NCBI GenBank assembly: GCA_036939355.1
Contig: JALLAP010000471.1
Span: 1-12,785, forward strand
DNA: 12,785 nucleotides
Direction of reading: 5' to 3'
Source: Thalassiosira profunda
Lineage: Eukaryota > Bacillariophyta > Thalassiosirophyceae > Thalassiosirales > Thalassiosiraceae
The translations under genes were made by a program, and so were the position numbers. The notes beneath the pieces were generated by a model that made no database searches, was not told where the DNA came from, and saw nothing but the letters and a program-made list of their open reading frames with translations. Every line of letters begins with the position of its first letter. Position 1 is the first letter of the stretch. Below, piece after piece: positions 7,329 to 12,785 of the stretch.

Positions 7329-8828
7329 ATGGAGGCCTCCCAGGGCCCGTGGACATGCGCCGCATGCACCTTCAGCAACGGGAACGGCTATGGGTTGGCG
7401 TGCGAGATGTGCTTTACGGAGCGGAGGGCCTCCTCGCAATCGTCGCCCCCGCAAAATGCGGGATCGGCGGATAATTCTGCGCTGGGCGGCTCCAATGAAG
7501 TGAGAAAGGCGCCACCGGCGGCGATGCAGGGCGATAATTATCGTTCACGGCAATGCGACGAGACGGTGGATGCGGGGGCGTCTAGGCGGCAACCACACGG
7601 TGGTGCAGTTGCCGAGCAGCAAGCTGGCTCTGCTGACACAGCAGCAGCGGTGGGCAACACCGCCAAAAATAACGGCAATGCCGCCGGGGGAGGCAAGAAG
7701 CGATGGGACGCATTTGCCAGTCTGGAGGACAACCTCGAAAGCTCGGACGACGACGAAAGCGACGACGAGAGCGACGAGGAGGGCGACGATGACAGCCACG
7801 ACGGTAGCCGCAGAGACGGTATTGGGAGCGAAGTTGACGAGGACGATAGAAAAATGGGAACCGACGGCGCGGGGAGCGGTGGGTGGGATGCCTTCAAATC
7901 GCTCGAGCAGAATTATGAGAGCTCTGAAGAAGAATACGACAGCAGCAGCGAGGAAGAGGCGGAGTTTAGTGATGGGGAAAATGCGGAGCTTGGGGAGGAT
8001 CATCCTTCGCACGATACCCTGGAAGGCAAAATGCCTGCAGTGAAAAGGAAGCCCAGCCCAGAGTGTGTGGATCTAATGGACAGCGACGAGGACGGGAGCG
8101 ATTCAGAGCTCGAAGTGGTTGAATTGCCCGGCAAAGAAAACAACAAAAGTGAGAGACGAAGGAGAGGTAAAAAGAGGTCTGGGACGAAGTACGAACCCTA
8201 CACAATCGACGGCGGTTCTGATTCTGAGCTGTCGGAGGTGGAGAGCAGCAGACCGCTGCCCTCACCTTCCTCGCGGCCTCTGCCTCCCTGGCAGCGACGA
8301 AAATCAACTCCCGGCTCTCTGGGGACAGCGGGCAATCTGAAGGGACGAGATTCCTTCGCGTGCATGAATTCCCGCAGCGACGTCCTCGGTGGTGCCGGGG
8401 CTGGCGTAAACGGGTTTCAAATGGCCAAGAGGAAGGGGGACGATGCCGAGGGCGCAACCACAAGGCGGAAGACGTCTGAATCTGCATCAGCGTCCGCTTC
8501 CTCCAACACTAGAGCAAAGAAGAGCACGGCAAAAGCCAAAACGACCCGGAAACGAAGAAAGACCACGGCCAAAGCCACATCAAAGGCGCCTGCCAAGAGG
8601 AGACGAAAGCGAACCTATCGAAGATCCAACAACACACGCGGGAGAGGCAGAGGGAGAGGAAATGCCACCAGCGGTGGCAGGGCGAACGGCAACAATGCAT
8701 GGAGCGCGCGAGAGCGCGGGGTACGACAACGACGCGGCGGCAGCGGCGGGGAGTCGGCCCCATACATGAACATAGCGAAGCAGGAGCCAATGCTGGCCAA
8801 CGTTGGCGGTTCATCGATCCAGTTTTGA
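7329..8828 (+). CDS. NZF zinc-finger protein with WDAF acidic repeats, candidate SIM and RG-rich basic tail
   Basis: This is a 499-residue protein. Residues 8-28 read W-x-C-x2-C-TF-S-N-x7-C-E-M-C, a RanBP2/NZF zinc finger. It carries the TF dipeptide and the hydrophobic residue before the last Cys that in Npl4-type NZFs bind ubiquitin. A duplicated acidic unit, WDAF(A/K)SLE(D/Q)N(L/Y)ESS, starts at 126 and 186, each followed by Asp/Glu/Ser runs typical of CK2 sites. VDLMDSDED at 247-255 resembles a SUMO-interacting motif. From about 366 the chain is Lys/Arg-rich, with RKRRK and KRRRKR clusters and then RGRGRGRG, suggesting nuclear localisation and nucleic-acid binding. The frame stays open upstream to 6537, but the zinc finger directly after ATG 7329 decides the start. 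A nuclear ubiquitin/SUMO-reading adaptor is inferred. No named orthologue is recognised. Confidence 0.82.
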   Translation: MEASQGPWTCAACTFSNGNGYGLACEMCFTERRASSQSSPPQNAGSADNSALGGSNEVRKAPPAAMQGDNYRSRQCDETVDAGASRRQPHGGAVAEQQAGSADTAAAVGNTAKNNGNAAGGGKKRWDAFASLEDNLESSDDDESDDESDEEGDDDSHDGSRRDGIGSEVDEDDRKMGTDGAGSGGWDAFKSLEQNYESSEEEYDSSSEEEAEFSDGENAELGEDHPSHDTLEGKMPAVKRKPSPECVDLMDSDEDGSDSELEVVELPGKENNKSERRRRGKKRSGTKYEPYTIDGGSDSELSEVESSRPLPSPSSRPLPPWQRRKSTPGSLGTAGNLKGRDSFACMNSRSDVLGGAGAGVNGFQMAKRKGDDAEGATTRRKTSESASASASSNTRAKKSTAKAKTTRKRRKTTAKATSKAPAKRRRKRTYRRSNNTRGRGRGRGNATSGGRANGNNAWSARERGVRQRRGGSGGESAPYMNIAKQEPMLANVGGSSIQF

Positions 8829-8847
8829 TGCTGATTAAATGACTCCG

Positions 8848-9927
8848 TCATCGTTTGCCCATACAATGCTTGTCCCACACATCGAATGCAGCGATCTTTT
8901 GGTGAACCTTATTGCCCCCGCCAATCAAATAGTCAAGTTTCGTCGGCATTCCTAGCCAGTTGTTCGCCGACGGGCAGTATTCGGGTATTGCCCCCGCAAG
9001 CCTCCACGCAAAGTCTCGATCCCAGATTTTTATTGTATGGTTTGTCTCATTCGATCGGCCCGTCACGCTTTCCACCAGCAGACCGCCGTTCTCCGGATGG
9101 GACGCGTTGATGCGCAACGCGCTCGTGTGATTCGGCTTGTCTATGCCATCCCACTGCACCTTCAAATCCTCGAAGAACACGTAGTTATACGTAACCTGAT
9201 CGTCGCACTTCGCCCCCCGGCATCGCTGCATCACCAATTCCATAAACTTCAAAGTGCCCGGAGACGATCGAAGGAATTGGTGGCCGCTGCATATCACGAA
9301 CCCCTGTTGGTTGAATATTGGCACTGGATATCGCATCTCGAGCGCGTGGTACACGTCGTACCCCTCCTCCAAGAATCCCTCCAGCGGCACGTGCCTCGAA
9401 AAGATATTGTCCACGTCCGTAATAAGGAGGTGCGTTCCGTTGCGGAGGAGGTCCATCGTTAAATGCAACCGCGCACTCATGATTTGTTGCCACAGGCCCC
9501 TGACGGGGCGGGCATAGTCGGGATTCTTGATGACGCACGGAATGACGCGGAACATGCCGTCGACCGAAAGGGCATCGTACGACTGCTCGTCGTGGGCCAC
9601 GATGTAATGCTCGGTGTACCCCAGCGCCGTCAATCGGCTGTACCAAACCTTGGCAATGGGGAGGTAATTTCGATCCGTGAAGCCGAGTATTTTGATGTCG
9701 GTGCCATTGTACTTGCCGCCGAAGTCGTCCCCCCACAGGCCGTCCTTGGTCACGAGGCCCACCCCCGATTTGAGGCCCGCGACGTGCGAGAAGGGCAGGT
9801 CCAACGCCGTTGCAATCGAGGGGTCGACTCCGCTTCGTCCGGCGCCCGAGATGTGAAACAGCACGACGTTCGACACGACGAAGAGCGAGGCCACCAGGAG
9901 CTTCCGGACGAGGGCCGTGGGGTTCAT
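8848..9927 (-). CDS. Type II membrane glycosyltransferase, PF03407/GT77-like
   Basis: This is a 359-residue protein with a short cytosolic N terminus and a single signal anchor at about 9-27 (LLVASLFVVSNVVLF), followed by a lumenal catalytic domain. LLITDVDNIF contains the DxD motif (D171, D173), which in GT-A glycosyltransferases binds the metal and the sugar nucleotide. Downstream, FNQQGFVICSG and a Cys-Asp-Asp-Gln near 241-244 match the layout of nucleotide-diphospho-sugar transferases (PF03407, related to plant RGXT and extensin arabinosyltransferases). Six N-glycosylation sequons (N74, N163, N266, N274, N293, N296) support a secretory location, probably the Golgi. The start has a strong Kozak context (GCCGCCATGA). 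Donor sugar and acceptor cannot be read from the sequence. The gene converges on its neighbour with only 19 bp between stop codons. Confidence 0.82.
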   Translation of the reverse strand: MNPTALVRKLLVASLFVVSNVVLFHISGAGRSGVDPSIATALDLPFSHVAGLKSGVGLVTKDGLWGDDFGGKYNGTDIKILGFTDRNYLPIAKVWYSRLTALGYTEHYIVAHDEQSYDALSVDGMFRVIPCVIKNPDYARPVRGLWQQIMSARLHLTMDLLRNGTHLLITDVDNIFSRHVPLEGFLEEGYDVYHALEMRYPVPIFNQQGFVICSGHQFLRSSPGTLKFMELVMQRCRGAKCDDQVTYNYVFFEDLKVQWDGIDKPNHTSALRINASHPENGGLLVESVTGRSNETNHTIKIWDRDFAWRLAGAIPEYCPSANNWLGMPTKLDYLIGGGNKVHQKIAAFDVWDKHCMGKR

Positions 9928-9986
9928 GGCGGCCTTTTAGAAGCCACGCCGTCCTCCGCCTCGCTTTGAACCCGCCTCCCCCTTGT

Positions 9987-10007
9987 GTCGGCCGTCGGCC
10001 GTCGGCC
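9987..10007. repeat. Tandem heptamer GTCGGCC x3
   Basis: There are three perfect contiguous copies of GTCGGCC. Two related units (GTCGGAC) follow at 10047-10053 and 10055-10061. They lie upstream of the glycosyltransferase start codon. Confidence 0.9.
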
Positions 10008-10079
10008 TTGAGCCTCGCTTCCTCTTTTTCTTTTCGTTTGGCCGGCGTCGGACTGTCGGACGCTTTTTGGCCACTCTAG

Positions 10080-10101
10080 AGGCTTGTGGATTTAGTGGGG
10101 G
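10080..10101 (+). repeat. Left terminal inverted repeat, 22 bp
   Basis: It is perfectly complementary to 10243-10264. It begins AGGCTTGTGG and ends in a G-run. Confidence 0.95.
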
Positions 10102-10106
10102 GATTT

Positions 10107-10131
10107 CGTGCCGTAGGTGGGGGATCCCCAC
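10107..10131 (+). repeat. Subterminal direct repeat copy A
   Basis: It shares the 17-bp identical core CGTGCCGTAGGTGGGGG with 10218-10241, then ATCCCCAC against CCCCCAC. The 3' half forms a GTGGGG...CCCCAC hairpin. Confidence 0.92.
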
Positions 10132-10217
10132 GTTGGCCCCACCTCCTAACAAACGTCACTAGCTTTGCATCTGCCGCCAGAGGGGCTTTGTTAGGGGAAG
10201 CTAGTGAGGGCCCCCGA

Positions 10218-10241
10218 CGTGCCGTAGGTGGGGGCCCCCAC
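10218..10241 (+). repeat. Subterminal direct repeat copy B
   Basis: This is the second copy of the CGTGCCGTAGGTGGGGG unit. Its end, GTGGGGGCCCCCAC, is a perfect 14-bp palindrome. Confidence 0.92.
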
Positions 10242-10242
10242 T

Positions 10243-10264
10243 CCCCCACTAAATCCACAAGCCT
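10243..10264 (-). repeat. Right terminal inverted repeat, 22 bp
   Basis: It is the exact reverse complement of 10080-10101. It ends CCACAAGCCT. Confidence 0.95.
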
Positions 10265-10343
10265 ATTGGCCACCCATTTTTTCATCCTCACAACACTCAC
10301 AACACAACCCAACACCTCCAAAGAGAGGCGCCGCCGGTTGACG

Positions 10344-11441
10344 ATGAAGATCTTCGGCAAGAAGCGGAAGAGCCAGGCGGTCGCCGCGGACGCCGGCGAC
10401 GCGCCCGGCGGTGGCAGCGATGGCGGCGGTGCGCCCGCCAAACCGGAGGAGGAGGTGCCATCGTACTTCGCCAACGCCGAGCCATCACCAGCATCAACAT
10501 CAACATCAGCGAAGAGAAAGAAGCGATCCGCCGCCGCGGCGGGGCAGCCCAACGGGGACGACATCGGGGCGTTGCTGGCGATGGATCCGGCCAAGCTGAA
10601 CGCGAAGCAGCGCCGGTTGGTGCGGCGGCACCGGGAGCGGGAGGGCGGTGTGGCGGACGAGGGCGCAGCGGAGAGCGGGGAGGCGAAGAAGGAGGAGAAC
10701 AGCTCTGCAGCGGGGGAGATTGCAAATCGGACCGATGATGCCAAGGGGGGCAATGTGGAAGAGGCTGACAAGAAAAGGGAGAGCAATAGCTCCACCCCGG
10801 AGGAGTCAACCACAACAGATACACAACAAAGCAGCGACCCAAAAGACGAAGCTGCCGCCGGCGTCGACATCCAAGAGATACTCGCAAAGATGGAAGGGCT
10901 CAACTCCAAAGACCGCCGAAAGTATCTGCGCCAGCTCAAGGCCTCCAGCGGGGGCGCCATTGACGAAAGTGTGATTGCCGCGGCCGAGGAGCGGGCGAAG
11001 AAGGTGGCCGCGCGGAACGAACGGGACGCCGCCGCCAACCCCGGGGGCGCCTCGGAAACAGACAGCTCGGCCAAGAGGAAGAGCAATGAAAAGGCACCCG
11101 TGGGTCAGATCCAAGGCAACGACGATGGACAAACCCCAAAGAAGAAGCGCCGCCGCAAAAAGCCCGCTGTCGACCTCGCCTCCCTCCCCCCGGAAGAACG
11201 CGCGCGCCGCGAGGAGCAGCGCCGGATGCAGACCGAGGCAGCACAACGGCGCGAGGCGGGATTGGTCGATCCCACCCGCCACCCCCTCAATTCCGAGCGG
11301 CGGCGGGCGAATCGGCGGAAGCCGAGCAAGGCGGCGTTGCTGGCGCAGGCGCGGAAGGAGAAGATGGCGGAAAAGGGGCGGTTCAATGCCGTTGGATTTC
11401 AGATGCGGAAGCGGAAGGGGGGCGACGATGCGGAGGGGTGA
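10344..11441 (+). CDS. Highly charged, probably nuclear/nucleolar protein with duplicated LNxKxRR motif
   Basis: This is a 365-residue intronless protein starting MKIFGKKRKSQ. The ATG at 10344 is the first in-frame Met after the foldback element; the frame is open further upstream only through that element. The chain alternates acidic/Ala/Ser linkers with basic clusters (KRKKR near 50, PKKKRRRKK about 255-270, and a long Arg/Lys/Glu helix at 280-345), as in nuclear or nucleolar ribosome-biogenesis factors. A short helical motif is duplicated: LLAMDPAKLNAKQRRLVRR (about 77-95) and ILAKMEGLNSKDRRKYLR (about 179-196). The last 15 residues (GFQMRKRKG...DDAEG) closely match an internal segment of the zinc-finger gene at 8412-8453. 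I do not recognise the family. Localisation is inferred from composition and the function is unknown. Confidence 0.75.
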   Translation: MKIFGKKRKSQAVAADAGDAPGGGSDGGGAPAKPEEEVPSYFANAEPSPASTSTSAKRKKRSAAAAGQPNGDDIGALLAMDPAKLNAKQRRLVRRHREREGGVADEGAAESGEAKKEENSSAAGEIANRTDDAKGGNVEEADKKRESNSSTPEESTTTDTQQSSDPKDEAAAGVDIQEILAKMEGLNSKDRRKYLRQLKASSGGAIDESVIAAAEERAKKVAARNERDAAANPGGASETDSSAKRKSNEKAPVGQIQGNDDGQTPKKKRRRKKPAVDLASLPPEERARREEQRRMQTEAAQRREAGLVDPTRHPLNSERRRANRRKPSKAALLAQARKEKMAEKGRFNAVGFQMRKRKGGDDAEG

Positions 11442-11613
11442 GCGTTATGAATGTGGCGTTTGTGATGGTGCCGGAAACTTTTGGCGCCAGTTGGTGGCAG
11501 CAGCAACGAGCACATCCAAACTAGGGGTCATCGCCGCCCGGTTTGCAGCCATGGCGATCCCTCTCTCTACAATATGGGTAGGCACAACATGCAATAAGAG
11601 AAATCCCTGGTTC

Positions 11614-11619
11614 AATAAA
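11614..11619 (+). terminator. Candidate polyadenylation signal AATAAA
   Basis: A canonical AATAAA lies 172 bp after the stop codon at 11439-11441, in an A/T-rich stretch that continues AACAATTGTT. Confidence 0.45.
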
Positions 11620-11765
11620 CAATTGTTATTTTTCCTCTATTTGCACAGATGATATGAACATGTTTCTGAACAGCACAGCAACCCTCCCTCCTTTCTTCCC
11701 CGGGGGGAAACAGCTTTCTTTGAGCAGAGGGCGGATTTTAGAAATCCTGTTATAGCAGTGGAACA

Positions 11766-11801
11766 GCGTCCGAGGACGCGATGCTGGGTGAGCACGTGCT
11801 C
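11766..11801 (-). terminator. Two hairpins just 3' of an H2B stop codon
   Basis: On the minus strand, 19 nt after the stop triplet at 11823-11821 lies the 12-bp perfect palindrome GAGCACGTGCTC (11790-11801). Ten nt further is GCGTCCTCGGACGC (11766-11779), which can fold as a 5-bp stem with a 4-nt loop. The position suits a histone 3'-end element, but neither matches the animal histone stem-loop consensus. Confidence 0.35.
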
Positions 11802-11820
11802 GGTAAGCCCTCATCCGCGC

Positions 11821-11914
<94 letters not shown>

Positions 11915-11915
11915 N
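11915..11915. other. Single ambiguous base (N), probable contig junction
   Basis: This is the only N in the window. It lies exactly between the two copies of the 94-bp H2B segment. Confidence 0.9.
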
Positions 11916-12275
11916 TTAGGCGGAGGAGAACTTGGTGACGGCCTTGGTGCCCTCGGACACGGCGTGCTTGGCGAGCTCGCCGGGGAGCATGAGGCGGACG
12001 GCCGTCTGGATCTCGCGGGACGAGAGGGTGGCCTTCTTGTTGTAGGTGGCCAGCTTGCCCGCCTCGCCGGCGATGCGCTCGAAGATGTCGTTGATGAACG
12101 AGTTCATGATCGACATGCCCTTCTTGCTGATGCCGGTGTCGGGGTGGACCTGCTTGAGCACCTTGTAGATGTAGGTGGAGTAGGACTCGACGCGCTTCTT
12201 GCTGCGCTTCTTCTTGTCGCCGGAGGCCTTCTTGGCGGCCTTGGAAGGCGCCTTCTTGGAGGGGGTCTTGGCCAT
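11916..12275 (-). CDS. Histone H2B
   Basis: A complete 119-residue H2B. It is a core histone that pairs with H2A in the nucleosome. The basic tail is residues 1-29 ([16 protein letters not shown]...). The histone fold follows from [18 protein letters not shown] through [13 protein letters not shown] and [21 protein letters not shown], then the C-terminal helix. K115 in AVTKFSSA corresponds to the conserved ubiquitination site (K120 in human, K123 in yeast). The start has a near-perfect Kozak context (CCACCATGG) and there is no intron in the histone region. Two things are odd. The 3' flank starts with an N and a copy of its own end. Upstream, no reading frame has a stop between 12276 and 12374, and a candidate 76-bp intron could link it in frame to the gene at 12451-12785. 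Confidence 0.97.
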   Translation of the reverse strand: MAKTPSKKAPSKAAKKASGDKKKRSKKRVESYSTYIYKVLKQVHPDTGISKKGMSIMNSFINDIFERIAGEAGKLATYNKKATLSSREIQTAVRLMLPGELAKHAVSEGTKAVTKFSSA

Positions 12276-12374
12276 GGTGGAAATGGGGGGTGGGTTGGTG
12301 ATGAATCGATGAGGTCGATTTGTGCGCTCGCCGAGAGAGGCCAACGAGCTCGACGCGCGCCGCTTTCGGACAGC

Positions 12375-12450
12375 CTGCAAAAGATGGGATAATCGGCGCG
12401 GGCGTTGGATCATATTCGGGCTCCTGCTCCGGCGCTGGAGCCGGAGATAC
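12375..12450 (-). other. Candidate intron (76 bp) upstream of H2B
   Basis: On the minus strand the donor is CCGAG|GTATCT and the acceptor is CATCTTTTGCAG|GC, with the best pyrimidine tract of the three introns seen here. The length matches the 68- and 83-bp introns of the protease gene. Removing it joins the upstream frame (...SESASE) in phase 0 to AVRKRR..., which runs without a stop into the H2B Met. It could be a coding intron of a read-through gene, a 5' UTR intron of H2B, or coincidence. Confidence 0.4.
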
Positions 12451-12785
12451 CTCGGATGCACTTTCACTTGCCGGTTTGGCTTTGCCTCGTTGCGGTGATT
12501 TCTTCTGCTTCTGTTTCTTTTGCTTCTTTTGTCGAGGCTTTGAGGGCGAACTTGTCGGCGCCTCGTCCTTGATGCTCTTGTCTACCCTCTTCCGCTTCCT
12601 CTTCCCTGCCACCCTAAAGCTCGTGTGCCGTACGCTACCGTCGTTGTTCCATTCCACCTCGCAGCGCCGCGTCTCGAACGAGGCCGAGTAGAAGGAAACT
12701 TTATCTCGGTCTTCCAAGTACAGGCGCCATCCGCCATTCGACGTCCCACTTTCCCAATAGATCTCATAATCCTCGAACAGAAACG
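12451..12785 (-). CDS. 3' part of an unidentified basic protein gene (5' end outside window)
   Basis: An open frame enters from the right edge (first full codon at 12783) and gives 111 residues before the candidate splice donor. The first 60 or so (from [13 protein letters not shown] to [14 protein letters not shown]) look like a folded domain rich in aromatics and beta-type residues; I do not recognise it. A nuclear-localisation-like cluster ([11 protein letters not shown]) follows, then a Lys/Gln-rich tail ([10 protein letters not shown]) and a Ser/Ala/Pro segment. Unspliced, this frame has no stop and overlaps H2B in another phase, so the real 3' end must involve splicing, a read-through into H2B, or an assembly fault. 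The translation between 12450 and 12376 ([16 protein letters not shown]) is also plausible coding sequence. Confidence 0.5.

Larger units (their letters stand above)
10075..10265. mobile_element. MITE-like/foldback element with terminal inverted and subterminal direct repeats
   Basis: A 22-bp perfect inverted repeat (AGGCTTGTGGATTTAGTG... at 10080-10101 and its reverse complement at 10243-10264) bounds the unit. The octamer TTGGCCAC stands directly outside on both sides (10067-10074 and 10266-10273), as an 8-bp target-site duplication would. To make the ends meet the octamers exactly, the left end needs an extra 4 bp (CTAG). Inside are a direct repeat (10107-10131 and 10218-10241) and two further inverted pairs. 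It has no coding capacity. The size, the TIRs and the 8-bp duplication suggest a non-autonomous hAT-type element. Because TGGCCA is itself palindromic, the octamers could instead belong to the inverted repeat. Confidence 0.6.
9928..10343. promoter_or_regulatory. Divergent intergenic region of 416 bp holding a foldback element
   Basis: This should contain the promoters of both the glycosyltransferase (-) and the charged nuclear-type gene (+). It holds a heptamer tandem repeat (9987-10007), a pyrimidine tract (about 10020-10037), a MITE-like element (10075-10265) and the A/C-rich 5' leader of the downstream gene (about 10285-10343). No other gene is seen. Confidence 0.6.
11442..11820. other. 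Convergent 3' region between the charged nuclear-type gene and H2B
   Basis: These 379 bp have no convincing coding frame. They hold the 3' UTR of the upstream plus-strand gene, including AATAAA at 11614-11619, and, read on the minus strand, the 3' flank of an H2B copy. Three hairpin-forming sequences lie at 11696-11709, 11766-11779 and 11790-11801. Confidence 0.6.

Noticed and set aside
8635..8670. AT-hook in the zinc-finger protein tail
   Set aside because: The tract is RGRGRGRG without the RGRP core, so it is better called RG-rich.
10086..10343. Upstream extension of the charged protein frame through the foldback element
   Set aside because: It begins at a GTG, translates repeat DNA (RAVGGG twice) and has no ATG before 10344.

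Overview
The window looks like nuclear DNA of a photosynthetic eukaryote, most likely a diatom and plausibly a Thalassiosira-type centric. The evidence is a nuclear gene for a CtpA-type (photosystem II D1-processing) protease with two short GT-AG introns of 68 and 83 bp, a conserved 119-residue histone H2B, compact gene spacing on alternating strands, and no bacterial operon or ribosome-binding-site architecture. The species name is inference; no species-specific marker was tested.

Layout, left to right. (1) 57-2838 (+): a three-exon S41/PDZ C-terminal processing protease with large insertions. (2) 3042-6923 (-): a very GC-rich, intronless reading frame for a 1,224- or 1,293-residue, mostly disordered acidic/proline-rich protein of unknown function with three copies of an RIxx(M/I)(K/R)xQH helix motif. 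(3) 7329-8828 (+): a nuclear-type protein with an N-terminal NZF (RanBP2/Npl4-type) zinc finger, two WDAF acidic repeats, a candidate SUMO-interacting motif and a basic RG-rich tail. (4) 8848-9927 (-): a type II membrane glycosyltransferase with a DxD motif. Its stop codon lies 19 bp from that of gene 3. (5) 9928-10343: a divergent intergenic region with a roughly 190-bp MITE-like/foldback element. (6) 10344-11441 (+): a small, highly charged, probably nuclear or nucleolar protein. (7) 11821-12275 (-): histone H2B, with its last 94 bp duplicated across a single N, which looks like an unmerged contig overlap. (8) 12451-12785 (-): the 3' part of an unidentified basic gene that runs towards H2B with no stop codon and could be spliced to it in frame.

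The genes do not form an obvious pathway. They alternate as convergent and divergent pairs: 1/2, 3/4 and 6/H2B converge, while 2/3 and 4/6 diverge from shared upstream regions. The best candidates for something undescribed are the composite foldback element between genes 4 and 6, a shared 14-15-residue peptide (GFQM-x-KRKG-x-DDAEG) in the otherwise different genes 3 and 6, the QH-helix repeat protein, and the possible spliced read-through into H2B.
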